From JBGPHT01 sp041484525 (GTDB lineage Bacteria; Acidobacteriota; Terriglobia; Bryobacterales; Bryobacteraceae): DNA of 21,548 bases. A program made the position numbers and the translations under genes. The notes below the pieces were generated by a model that did not search any database, was not told where the DNA came from, and was given only the letters and a program-made list of their open reading frames with translations. The stretch lies in assembly GCA_041484525.1 (NCBI GenBank), contig JBGPHT010000131.1, positions 1 to 21,548 of the forward strand, in the 5' to 3' direction. This document shows, piece by piece, positions 7,414-15,108 of this stretch; the first letter of the stretch is position 1; every line of letters begins with the position of its first letter.

Positions 7414-7559
7414 CCGGATACCGCGCGTCTCCCTTACTCCGCGCCACCCTTCGAGCATGCCCCGAACAGGCTGAATGCGGAAGTCCTGCCCGTACCCGTT
7501 CTGACTCCGTTACGTTTTGCGCGATTCGGTACGAGACGGTGGATTTGGGACTTTCCGGC

Positions 7560-9107
7560 CTAAACTAGCGGTGAATTCGCCGCTTTTGTACTAGGACGAG
7601 CGCCGCGATTCCCCTCCGCCGGCACCCCGATCGCCAGGCTGGCCGCATATCCGATCACCAGCAGCACCACGTTTCCGATGGCGCCGATCATATAGTCGTG
7701 CCAGGGGAAATTGAACCGGCCGAGATCCAACACGCGCTTTTCCCCCATAGTCAGGGTGGCCCACGCAGTAAAAACGAAGCACGCCGCAATCCCGGTATAC
7801 ACTCCTTCGCGCGTCGCGCGCCGGCAGAAGAACGCCAGCAGAAAGAGCCCAGCCAGACCACCGCTCACGATCGCCGACGCCGAGAACCACAGCGAGAGCG
7901 CGCCCGTCTCGGTATGCGAAAGGACCAGGGCGGTCGCGATCGCCAGCACGCCGCACCCCATCACGACATACTTCGCCACGCGCAGCCGCCGCTGGTCCGT
8001 CGACTCCGGCCGCATCACGCGGTAGATGTCCTCCACCCCCACCGATGCGAACGCGTTCAGGTCGCTCGATAGCGCGCACATTGCCGATCCGATCAGCGCC
8101 GCCATCACCAGTCCGGCCACGCCTGCCGGCAGGTGCGTGCTCAGAAAATATGGAAACACCTGGTCGCCCTTCGTCACGTGCGCCGGCAGTTTTTCCGCCG
8201 TCAGCCGGTAGAAGCTCCAGGTGCACGTGCCGATCAGCGTGAACAGCGTCCACACCGGCACCGCCAGGAATGCGCCCATGGCCACACCCTTCACTGCCTC
8301 ACGATCCGATTTCGCGGAAAGATAACGTTGCACCAGCGTCTGGTCCGTGGTGTAGCGCTGCAAATACCAGAAAAATCCGTAGATAATGAGGACCCACACT
8401 GTCGGCCGCGAGAGATCGAATGCGGTGCTGCCGAAGCTGATCTTGTGGTTCTCCGCCGCCACGCGAAAGACGGCGGCAGGCCCGCCCGGCGCCGTAAACA
8501 GCAAGTACCCAAGACAGACGAATATCCCGGTCCAGAGAACGATGCCCTGCAGCACCTCCGTCCAGATGACCGCTTCGAACCCGCCCTTCATCGTGTAGAG
8601 CAGCGTCAAGAGTCCCGAGATGACGATCGTCTGGTCCATGCTCCATCCCGTCATGCTGTTTACGGTGAGCGCCAGCAGATAGAAAACCAGCCCCATCTTC
8701 GAGAAGTGCGCCAGCGTGAACGCCAGCGACGCGTAGACGCGAGTGGGCCGGCCGAAACGCTTGCCAAAATATTCGAACGCGCTCATCCCCACCGTGTGCC
8801 GGTAGAACGGAATGATCGTCAACCCCACTACCAGCAGCACGCCGATCAGCAGGAATCCCGGAATCAGCAGCGACCAGTCCTTGGCGTACGCCGCGCCGGG
8901 GAACGCGATGAACGTCACGCTGGTGACCATGGCCGTGAGGAACGACGTCCCCACTGCCCAGAACGGCACCGAGCGTTTCGCCGTGAAGTAGCGCTCCGTC
9001 GAAGTCTGGCGCCGCGCGAAGCGCAGGCCGATGCCCGTCAGCCCCAGCACGTACACGCAGATGACCGCGAAATCCAGCCACCGAACGGCCATATGGATGG
9101 CAGTCAT
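7560..9107 (-). CDS. Sodium:solute symporter (SSF family)
   Basis: A 515-residue polytopic membrane protein, near the usual SSF length, with about 13 hydrophobic segments. It starts with the family's first helix (DFAVICVYVLGLTGIG) and then the RYFTAKRSVPFWAVG loop. Further family features are SFLTAMVTSVTFIAFPGAAY (helix 2, Na+ site region), GFEAVIWTEVLQGIVLW (the SSF signature GGFxAVxWTDxxQ), QRYLSAKSDREAVKG and IGSAMCALSSDLNAFASVGVEDIYR (helix 8, with Ser residues that ligate sodium). It should import a small solute such as a sugar, sialic acid or carboxylate with Na+; the substrate cannot be read from the sequence. It starts 31 bp from the divergent lipoprotein hydrolase, sharing a compact promoter region. 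The J-domain gene follows on the same strand after about 146 bp. Confidence 0.92.
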   Translation of the reverse strand: MTAIHMAVRWLDFAVICVYVLGLTGIGLRFARRQTSTERYFTAKRSVPFWAVGTSFLTAMVTSVTFIAFPGAAYAKDWSLLIPGFLLIGVLLVVGLTIIPFYRHTVGMSAFEYFGKRFGRPTRVYASLAFTLAHFSKMGLVFYLLALTVNSMTGWSMDQTIVISGLLTLLYTMKGGFEAVIWTEVLQGIVLWTGIFVCLGYLLFTAPGGPAAVFRVAAENHKISFGSTAFDLSRPTVWVLIIYGFFWYLQRYTTDQTLVQRYLSAKSDREAVKGVAMGAFLAVPVWTLFTLIGTCTWSFYRLTAEKLPAHVTKGDQVFPYFLSTHLPAGVAGLVMAALIGSAMCALSSDLNAFASVGVEDIYRVMRPESTDQRRLRVAKYVVMGCGVLAIATALVLSHTETGALSLWFSASAIVSGGLAGLFLLAFFCRRATREGVYTGIAACFVFTAWATLTMGEKRVLDLGRFNFPWHDYMIGAIGNVVLLVIGYAASLAIGVPAEGNRGARPSTKAANSPLV

Positions 9108-9138
9108 CGTATCACGGGCCGCGTGCTATTCTGCCCAA

Positions 9139-10032
9139 ATGCCGGAACGCCGGACGCGAATCCCCATCGCCCTCGCCATCGTCTCGATGGTGGCGGCGTG
9201 CCAGAACGCGCCGCTGCGTCCCGCCGATATCGTGAAGCTGCCTTCCATGCCGCCTGCCGCGCATCTGCCGTACGGCCCCGATCCTAATCAGTTCGCCGAC
9301 CTCCGGTTGCCCGATGGCCGCGGCCCGTTCCCGGTCGTCGTCGTGATCCATGGCGGCTGCTGGGCCGAGTATGCGGACGTCACTTATACCGTCAACCTCG
9401 CCACTGCGCTCACCCGCCAGGGATGGGCCACGTGGAACCTCGAGTATCGGCGCGTTCATCAGGAAGGCGGCGGCTGGCCCGGCACATTTCTCGATGCCGC
9501 CCGCGGAATCGACGCTCTACGCGAGGCTGCGAAGAAGTACCCGCTCGATACCGTGCGCGTGGTCGCGATCGGTCACTCCGCCGGCGGTCAACTCGCTCTC
9601 TGGGACTCCGCCCGTCCGCGTCTGCCGAAGGACAGTGCGGTTTACGTCGCCGATCCGCTACATCTGCGCGGCGCCGTTTCGATCGGTGGCATCCCCGACA
9701 TGCGCGCATTTGCGGAAAATGCCAAGGGTCCCTGCGACGGCCGTCACATTCGTGTGATGGGCGGCCCGCCGACCGAGCATCCCGATCGCTATGCGCAGGT
9801 TTCGCCCGCCGAGTTTCTCCCGCTCGGCGTCCCGCAGGTGCTGATCTGGGGCGAGAAGGACACGGTTGCGCCGCACTCGCTCTTCGCCCCGTATGAAGAA
9901 AAAGCCAAAGCCGGGGGCGATTCGGTCACGTCTGTAGTCGTCCCGGCCGCCGGACATCACGACCTCATGTCGTCCGAGTTGCCCGCCTACCAGGTGCTGG
10001 TCGAGCAGATCCGCCGCCTTCTCGGACGTTAG
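9139..10032 (+). CDS. Lipoprotein alpha/beta hydrolase (carboxylesterase/BD-FAE-like)
   Basis: The protein has 297 residues. ATG 9139 is chosen because it gives a lipoprotein signal (RTRIPIALAIVSMVAAC, lipobox VAAC with Cys21). The earlier open frame overlaps the divergent symporter. The oxyanion-hole motif is HGGCW (71-75), the nucleophile elbow GHSAGG (Ser147), the acid in WGEKD (Asp241) and the catalytic His in AGHHD (273/274). This set matches the esterase/lipase and kynurenine-formamidase-like branch of the fold. It probably acts in the periplasm or at the outer membrane on a small ester; the substrate is unknown. It is divergent from the symporter (31 bp) and convergent with the class II aldolase (8 bp between stops), so symporter and hydrolase may be co-regulated. 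Confidence 0.85.
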   Translation: MPERRTRIPIALAIVSMVAACQNAPLRPADIVKLPSMPPAAHLPYGPDPNQFADLRLPDGRGPFPVVVVIHGGCWAEYADVTYTVNLATALTRQGWATWNLEYRRVHQEGGGWPGTFLDAARGIDALREAAKKYPLDTVRVVAIGHSAGGQLALWDSARPRLPKDSAVYVADPLHLRGAVSIGGIPDMRAFAENAKGPCDGRHIRVMGGPPTEHPDRYAQVSPAEFLPLGVPQVLIWGEKDTVAPHSLFAPYEEKAKAGGDSVTSVVVPAAGHHDLMSSELPAYQVLVEQIRRLLGR

Positions 10033-10040
10033 CCGGCAGC

Positions 10041-11330
10041 TCACCCGAAAAACGCTGCATCCAGTTCCTTCGTCACACTCTCCGACAACGGCCGCAGTTC
10101 CCCCACTGCCCGGCAATTAATAATCGCCTCCGCCGTCGACTCGAGCACTTCCAGCCGGTCGAACGCCTCCAGCACGCTTCCGCCCGTCACCAGCGCGCCG
10201 TCGTTTTCGAGCAACGCCGCCGGCTGCTGAGCCGTGAGCATCTGCGCCAGTTCGCGCCCGTCGCCGAACTGCATCCCGAACGGCGCCCGCGCCACGTGCC
10301 GCACCACCACATAGCTCTCCGGAATGGTCCGCGTATCGAGCGGCGCGCCCGTCACGCTGAACGCCGTCGCATTCACCGGATAGGCGTTGACGATGGCCCC
10401 GATCTCCGGATGCTGCCGGTAAATCTCCGCGTGCAATCCCGCCGCCCGGCTCGGCGCCTTGCCCGCTTCGCATCTGCCGTCCGTCACCAATACCAGGTCT
10501 TCCACGTCCAGCGTCCCGCGATCCACCTGGTACGGCGTGATCACGAACGACGATCCGCTCACGCGCGCCGAATAGCTCCCCTGCGTGCTGATGAAGAGCC
10601 GCTGCCGGTAGGCGCGCTGCACGAATGCCGCCAGCGTCCGCCGGATTTCGTTCTCCTCGCACGAGGGCGCGGCGCGCTCAAATTCCTCTGGCCCATCCGC
10701 TCGCTGCCGGGCCAGCGCGAGCTGTTCGTCCGTCAGGTACCGGACCTCGCCCAGCATCCGGGCTTTGATAATCGTCTTCGCCGTGAACTCCAAAGTCTCG
10801 AAACGCCGGAACGCCTCGTGCAGCGTCAATCCTGCTGTCACCACGCCGTGATTCTCCAGGATCACCGAATCGAATCCCTTGGCGAACGTGCTCCCCACGC
10901 TCTCTCCCAACGCCGCGCTCCCCGGCAGCTCGTACGGCGCGAACCCGACCGGGCCGCAGACCGTCCGCGCCTGGTGGAACAGCCGCGTGTCCGGAACTTG
11001 ATGCACCAGGCTGAACGCGACCAGCGCCACCGGATGCGCATGCACGATGCCCCGCAGCTCCGGCCTTCGCCGATGGATCTGCTGATGCAGCGGCAGCTCT
11101 GACGAAGGCTTGCGGATCCCTTCCACGTCGCCCGACGGCCGCACCCGCACGATGTCGTCGCGCAGCAGCCCGCCCTTGTCGATGCGCGCCGGCGTGATCC
11201 ACACGTCGCCGTTCTCCTCCCGAATCGAGAGGTTGCCGCCCGACGTAGTCGTCATCCGGTAGCGATAGATCCGCTCCATCGCCTGCAGGATTTCATCGCG
11301 CGGATGCAAATAAGAAAAGGGACTCGGCAT
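10041..11330 (-). CDS. Tandem class II aldolase/adducin-domain protein with degenerate second domain
   Basis: The protein has 429 residues and holds two copies of the roughly 200-residue class II aldolase fold. Copy 1 (about 8-205) has SGGNLS (30-35), Glu78 in SSELPLH, the zinc pair in HAHP (His97, His99) and ENHG (His161). These match the zinc site of fuculose-/ribulose-phosphate aldolases. Copy 2 (about 225-420) keeps the layout but has lost these residues: A297 for the Glu, NAY (315-317) for HAH and ENDG (D377) for ENHG. Copy 1 is probably the active site and copy 2 structural or regulatory. The start lies 3 bp after the stop of the amidohydrolase, so the two form an operon. The likely substrate is a phosphorylated or oxidised sugar; this is not determined. 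Confidence 0.85.
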   Translation of the reverse strand: MPSPFSYLHPRDEILQAMERIYRYRMTTTSGGNLSIREENGDVWITPARIDKGGLLRDDIVRVRPSGDVEGIRKPSSELPLHQQIHRRRPELRGIVHAHPVALVAFSLVHQVPDTRLFHQARTVCGPVGFAPYELPGSAALGESVGSTFAKGFDSVILENHGVVTAGLTLHEAFRRFETLEFTAKTIIKARMLGEVRYLTDEQLALARQRADGPEEFERAAPSCEENEIRRTLAAFVQRAYRQRLFISTQGSYSARVSGSSFVITPYQVDRGTLDVEDLVLVTDGRCEAGKAPSRAAGLHAEIYRQHPEIGAIVNAYPVNATAFSVTGAPLDTRTIPESYVVVRHVARAPFGMQFGDGRELAQMLTAQQPAALLENDGALVTGGSVLEAFDRLEVLESTAEAIINCRAVGELRPLSESVTKELDAAFFG

Positions 11331-11333
11331 GAG

Positions 11334-12803
11334 TTATTGATTCACGCGAGAAAGCACGTGCCTCTCCGGCAGCCGCTCCCTATCGATGGTGCGGCCCTCC
11401 TTCATCACCATCTGCACCTTCCTTATATTGTGGATGTCCGCCAGCGGGTCGCCGTCCAGAATCACCAGGTCGGCCGACTTTCCCACCTCGATCGTGCCGT
11501 ACTCTTTGAGCGCCCGGCACGCCATCGCGCCGTTCTTCGTCCCTGCCACGATGGCCTGCGCCGGTGTCATCCCGAGTTCCACCAGACCCTCGATTGCCAG
11601 GATCGTCCCCATCCCGTGGTCCTGCGTCTCGGGCTTCGGCTCGCGCGCCAATTCAGGCGCCGCGCCCCAATAGCTGTCCGTCCCCGGCGTCACTGCGCAG
11701 CCTGCGCCGATCAGCTTCTGCGCATTCCGCCGCCGCGTTTCCAGGTCCGCGCCCAGGTCCGTATTACTGCGCCGCTCCTCCGCCGACGTCTTCTCGTGCG
11801 TCGACTTCTTGGCCGCATCGTCCAGCTTTTTCTTCGCCGCCTCCCGATCCTTCAGGTGCTTCGCCCACGGCTCGCCCGTGATCGTGCTCACCAGCATCGA
11901 GCAGACGATGTTGCGCTCTTTGATCGTCCGCGCCAGGTCGTCCGGCATCTCGCGCGGCGAGAGAACTTCCGGGTGCTGAATCAGGTCGATCCCCGCGTCG
12001 ATCGACAGCCGCAGTCCCTCGATGGTCGTCGAGTGCGTCTCCGCCGCGCGCCCCCGCTTGTGCGCCTCCTCGACCATTACCTTCTGCGCCGCCGGTGAAA
12101 ATCCGATGTACGTGGGCGTCGAGAAATGGCTCGTGCCGCCGTACTTGATGAAGTCGGGCCCCTTGTCCAGATACTTGTTGATTGCCACGCGGAGTTCTTC
12201 GGGTGTCATGTCGTTGAGCCCTTCGCCCGCACCCTGCGCGACGTAATCGTTCATCTGCTCCTGGAAAAGCGTGAGGTCCTTCTCCGGCGTCAGACTGAAG
12301 CTGATCGAGTACGGACCGCCCCATCCCACGATGTTCCCCGCCGCCAGAATGCGCGCGCCTACCGCTTCACCGCGCGCAATCTTGTCGCGCACCTGCGTCA
12401 GCGGAATCAGCAGCCCGTAGCTATCCCGCACCGTGGTCACACCGTGCTTGAGCTGGATCTGCGCCGCCTCCAGTACGATCTCGTTCTGCCGCGGCTGATA
12501 GCGCACCAGCGATTCGTACCGCTCCTTCGCGCCGCCATAAAGCGACAGATGCACGTTAGTATCGATGAATCCCGGGACGACATACCGCCCCTTGGCATCG
12601 ATCGTCCGCGCCCCATCCGGCACCTTCACGGATGCGCGCGGACCCACTGCCGCGATGCGCGCGCCCTGGATGACGACCACTCCATCGACCACCGGCGCGC
12701 CGCCATTCCCATCGATCACAGTCCCGCCCACGATCGCCACCGCCTGCGCCATCGCCAGGCCCGCCGCGATCAGCGCCACCGAAAACGCACGTACCATCGC
12801 CAT
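11334..12803 (-). CDS. Secreted amidohydrolase (imidazolonepropionase/prolidase-like)
   Basis: The protein has 489 residues, with a signal peptide (MVRAFSVALIAAGLAMAQA). The metal-dependent hydrolase fold is clear: the N-terminal beta domain has IVGGTVIDGNGG, PGFID opens the barrel, then come FIKYGG (Lys220, carboxylated-Lys position), AETHS (His257), IQHPE (His277) and TPGTDS (Asp376), and the C-terminal GKSADLVILDGDPL returns to the beta domain. The usual first metal pair HxH is instead N-V-H (Asn83, His85). About residues 310-360 form a charged helical insertion. The enzyme probably hydrolyses a C-N bond of a dipeptide or cyclic amide, or is a lactonase, in the periplasm. It is the first gene of an operon with the class II aldolase and is divergent (42 bp) from the exported isomerase. 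An alternative start is ATG 12797. Confidence 0.86.
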   Translation of the reverse strand: MAMVRAFSVALIAAGLAMAQAVAIVGGTVIDGNGGAPVVDGVVVIQGARIAAVGPRASVKVPDGARTIDAKGRYVVPGFIDTNVHLSLYGGAKERYESLVRYQPRQNEIVLEAAQIQLKHGVTTVRDSYGLLIPLTQVRDKIARGEAVGARILAAGNIVGWGGPYSISFSLTPEKDLTLFQEQMNDYVAQGAGEGLNDMTPEELRVAINKYLDKGPDFIKYGGTSHFSTPTYIGFSPAAQKVMVEEAHKRGRAAETHSTTIEGLRLSIDAGIDLIQHPEVLSPREMPDDLARTIKERNIVCSMLVSTITGEPWAKHLKDREAAKKKLDDAAKKSTHEKTSAEERRSNTDLGADLETRRRNAQKLIGAGCAVTPGTDSYWGAAPELAREPKPETQDHGMGTILAIEGLVELGMTPAQAIVAGTKNGAMACRALKEYGTIEVGKSADLVILDGDPLADIHNIRKVQMVMKEGRTIDRERLPERHVLSRVNQ

Positions 12804-12845
12804 CCCTCTACCCTAACCCGAAATCCGTCATAGAATACCAACATC

Positions 12846-13682
12846 ATGACTCGCCGCACCGCGTTCCGTGCCCTCTCCGCCGGCCTCGCCCTCGCCGCCG
12901 GCAACCCTGCGCCCGCCGCGCCCAAGGGCCGCCTCAAACAGTCCGCATGCCGTGGTCCCTACCGCGCCATCCCCATGGAGGATTTCTGCCGCGCCGCTGC
13001 CGACATTGGACTCAGCGGCATCGACCTGGTGAATGCCCCTGACTGGCCCATCGTCCGCAAGTACGGTCTGGTGCCTACCGTCACGCAAGGCGCCGTCGCC
13101 AGAATCCCGGACGGCTGGAACCGCAAAGAGAGCCACGAGCGGCTCGAAGCCGAAATCCGCGACCGCATCAAAACTGCCGCTGAAGCCGCCGTCCCCAACG
13201 TGATTACGTTTTCCGGCAATCGCGCCGGTATCTCCGATATCGAAGGCCGCGACAACTGCATCGCCGGCTTGCGGCGCGTCGCTAAATACGCGGAGGACAG
13301 CGGCGTCACCATTCTGATGGAGCTGCTGAACAGCAAGGTCAATCACAAGGACTATCAGGCCGACCACACCGCGTGGGGCGTAGAGGTCTGCAAAGGCGTC
13401 GATTCACCGCGCGTGAAGCTGCTCTACGACATCTACCACATGCAAATCATGGAGGGCGATATCATCCGCAATATCCGCGACAACTTCCAATACCTCGGGC
13501 ACTTCCACACCGGCGGCGTCCCCGGCCGTCACGAGCTCGACGACACGCAGGAGCTGCAATGGCGCACCATCGCCAAAGCCATCGCCGACCTGAATTTCAC
13601 AGGCTATTTCGCCCACGAATTCAGCCCGACGAAAGATCCGCTCACCTCGCTCCGCCAGGCCGTGGAGCTCTGCACCGTGTGA
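12846..13682 (+). CDS. Exported hydroxypyruvate isomerase-like TIM-barrel protein
   Basis: The protein has 278 residues in the AP-endonuclease-2/xylose isomerase-like superfamily. The N-terminus MTRRTAFRALSAGLALAAG is a Tat-type signal. The barrel then shows IGLSGIDL, PNVITFSGNR and the metal/catalytic residues Glu159 (MELLN), Asp195 with His198 (YDIYHMQ), His221 (GHFHTGGVPGRHE) and Glu257 (AHEF). This set matches hydroxypyruvate isomerase (Hyi) and related 3-keto-sugar epimerase/isomerases. It is likely to isomerise a keto acid or sugar outside the cytoplasm, since Tat export fits a folded metal enzyme. It is divergent from the amidohydrolase and convergent with the oxidoreductase (7 bp between stops). 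Its pairing with a Tat-exported Gfo/Idh/MocA protein suggests an extracytoplasmic sugar-oxidation route, which is inferred. Confidence 0.85.
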   Translation: MTRRTAFRALSAGLALAAGNPAPAAPKGRLKQSACRGPYRAIPMEDFCRAAADIGLSGIDLVNAPDWPIVRKYGLVPTVTQGAVARIPDGWNRKESHERLEAEIRDRIKTAAEAAVPNVITFSGNRAGISDIEGRDNCIAGLRRVAKYAEDSGVTILMELLNSKVNHKDYQADHTAWGVEVCKGVDSPRVKLLYDIYHMQIMEGDIIRNIRDNFQYLGHFHTGGVPGRHELDDTQELQWRTIAKAIADLNFTGYFAHEFSPTKDPLTSLRQAVELCTV

Positions 13683-13689
13683 GCGGCGC

Positions 13690-14940
13690 TCAGACGAACT
13701 TGTAGACGCCCGGGACCGGCAGCGGCGGCACCGGCACGCTCTGCTTGTAATCGAACGTCTTCGGCAGCAGGTCCAGCTTCGAGTTCATCATCATGTCCCA
13801 CGTGACCTTCTGTCCCGAGTACGCCGCCTCGCGCCCCATCAGGCACGTCATCGTGCTCTCCGCCACCGCCATGGCCTCGTTGATGTAGGGACCCTTCCCC
13901 TGAATGCTGTTGTTCATGTCGATGTGTTCCTGCACGTACGGGTCGAACGGCGGGCGCGCGCCGCGCAGCTCCGCACTGTCGATCGTGGCCTTCGCGCACA
14001 CGATGCGCTCGCTCACATTCTGCGGCAGGTTCGGATACTGCCGGCACCGGCTGGACATGTGGACGCCGTTGGGGTAAATGAAATCCGCCGCCAGGTGGTC
14101 GTAGATGTTGCCGTACTCTTCCTCGCGCGGCCGCCACGCCGCGCCGCCCGTCGCCATACACTCCACCGGATGCGTCCCCATGAACCAGTTGCACGTGTCG
14201 ATGTTGTGCAGGTGCTGCTCCACAATCTGGTCGCCCGACACCCACACGAACGAATACCAGTTGCGGTGCTGAAACTCCATGTCGCTCCATTTGGGGTCGC
14301 GCTTCTGGTTAGGAAACTTCGTGAAGTTGAGCACCGGCGCGCCTTCCCAATACGCATACAGCGCCTGGATGTCGCCCAGTTCGCCGTTCTTCACGCGCTT
14401 GTACTGATCCAGATACCAAATCTGCGACCGCCGCTGCGCCCCTGATTTCACCGTCAGTTTCAGCTCTTCCGATTTCTTCGCCGCCGCCATGAACCGCCGC
14501 AGATTTACCGGATCGGTGGCGAAGGGCTTCTCGCAGAAGATGTGCTTCTTCGCTTCCACCGCGGCCTCGAAATGCATCGGCCGGTAGGCCGGATAGGTCG
14601 CCAGCATCACGATGTCCACGTCCGACGCGATCAGCTTCTTATACCCGTCGAACCCGACGAAGCGATGCTCCGGGTCCACTTTAATGCGGCTCGCCAGCTC
14701 CGGCTTGAGCGCCCGCAGCTTGCGGATCGAGTCCTCCAACCGGTCTTCGAACAGATCCGTCATCGCGACCAGCTCGACGTTATCGCAGCCGGTGAGAACA
14801 TTCTCCACCGCCGCCGTTCCCCGGGCGCCGCAGCCGACCAGCCCGGCCTTCAACTTCTCATTCCCCGCGCCTCTTACCAGCTCCGGCCGGACAATCTGAA
14901 ACGCCGCCGTAGCCGCCAGAAAAGACCGTCGTGAAACCAT
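13690..14940 (-). CDS. Tat-exported Gfo/Idh/MocA family oxidoreductase
   Basis: The protein has 416 residues. MVSRRSFLAATAAF is a twin-arginine signal. A Rossmann NAD(P) site follows (LVGCGARGTAAVENVL, 34-49), then the family EKP motif (HIFCEKPFA, Lys138), which supports catalysis. Next is the C-terminal alpha/beta domain with WYSFVWVSGDQIVEQHLHNID; the Asp/His of HNID are in the usual catalytic position. C-terminal motifs such as GVHMSSRCRQYPN are typical of the long exported members found in Acidobacteriota, Planctomycetota and Verrucomicrobiota. It probably oxidises or rearranges a sugar or sugar acid using tightly bound NAD(P), since Tat export takes the loaded protein across. It is transcribed away from the TonB receptor, with 168 bp between the starts. 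Confidence 0.9.
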   Translation of the reverse strand: MVSRRSFLAATAAFQIVRPELVRGAGNEKLKAGLVGCGARGTAAVENVLTGCDNVELVAMTDLFEDRLEDSIRKLRALKPELASRIKVDPEHRFVGFDGYKKLIASDVDIVMLATYPAYRPMHFEAAVEAKKHIFCEKPFATDPVNLRRFMAAAKKSEELKLTVKSGAQRRSQIWYLDQYKRVKNGELGDIQALYAYWEGAPVLNFTKFPNQKRDPKWSDMEFQHRNWYSFVWVSGDQIVEQHLHNIDTCNWFMGTHPVECMATGGAAWRPREEEYGNIYDHLAADFIYPNGVHMSSRCRQYPNLPQNVSERIVCAKATIDSAELRGARPPFDPYVQEHIDMNNSIQGKGPYINEAMAVAESTMTCLMGREAAYSGQKVTWDMMMNSKLDLLPKTFDYKQSVPVPPLPVPGVYKFV

Positions 14941-14975
14941 GAAGCCACCTCCGTGGAACGCATACTATATCTCCA

Positions 14976-15031
14976 ATTACGGAGACAGGCTACGCGATCC
15001 CAACACGCGATCCCAATCTCCATTCCGTAAT
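14976..15031. promoter_or_regulatory. Candidate operator: inverted repeat flanking a 13-bp tandem repeat
   Basis: In the 168-bp gap between the divergent oxidoreductase and TonB receptor, ATTACGGA (14976-14983) is mirrored by TCCGTAAT (15024-15031). Between them, ACGCGATCCCAAC (14992-15004) is repeated as ACGCGATCCCAAT (15005-15017). Such spaced repeats in a shared promoter region could bind a regulator. No regulator gene lies next to it and promoter boxes are not clear. Confidence 0.35.
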
Positions 15032-15108
15032 CATTCTGTTTTCTGGCCGTCATCCGGAATTCATCCGCAGTCCCTAGAATCCTACTATCACCAATAGCAG
15101 GAGCCGAC

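Noticed and set aside
8133..9287. 384-codon + frame opposite the symporter
   Set aside because: Arg/His/Gln-rich shadow of a clear SSF gene on the other strand.
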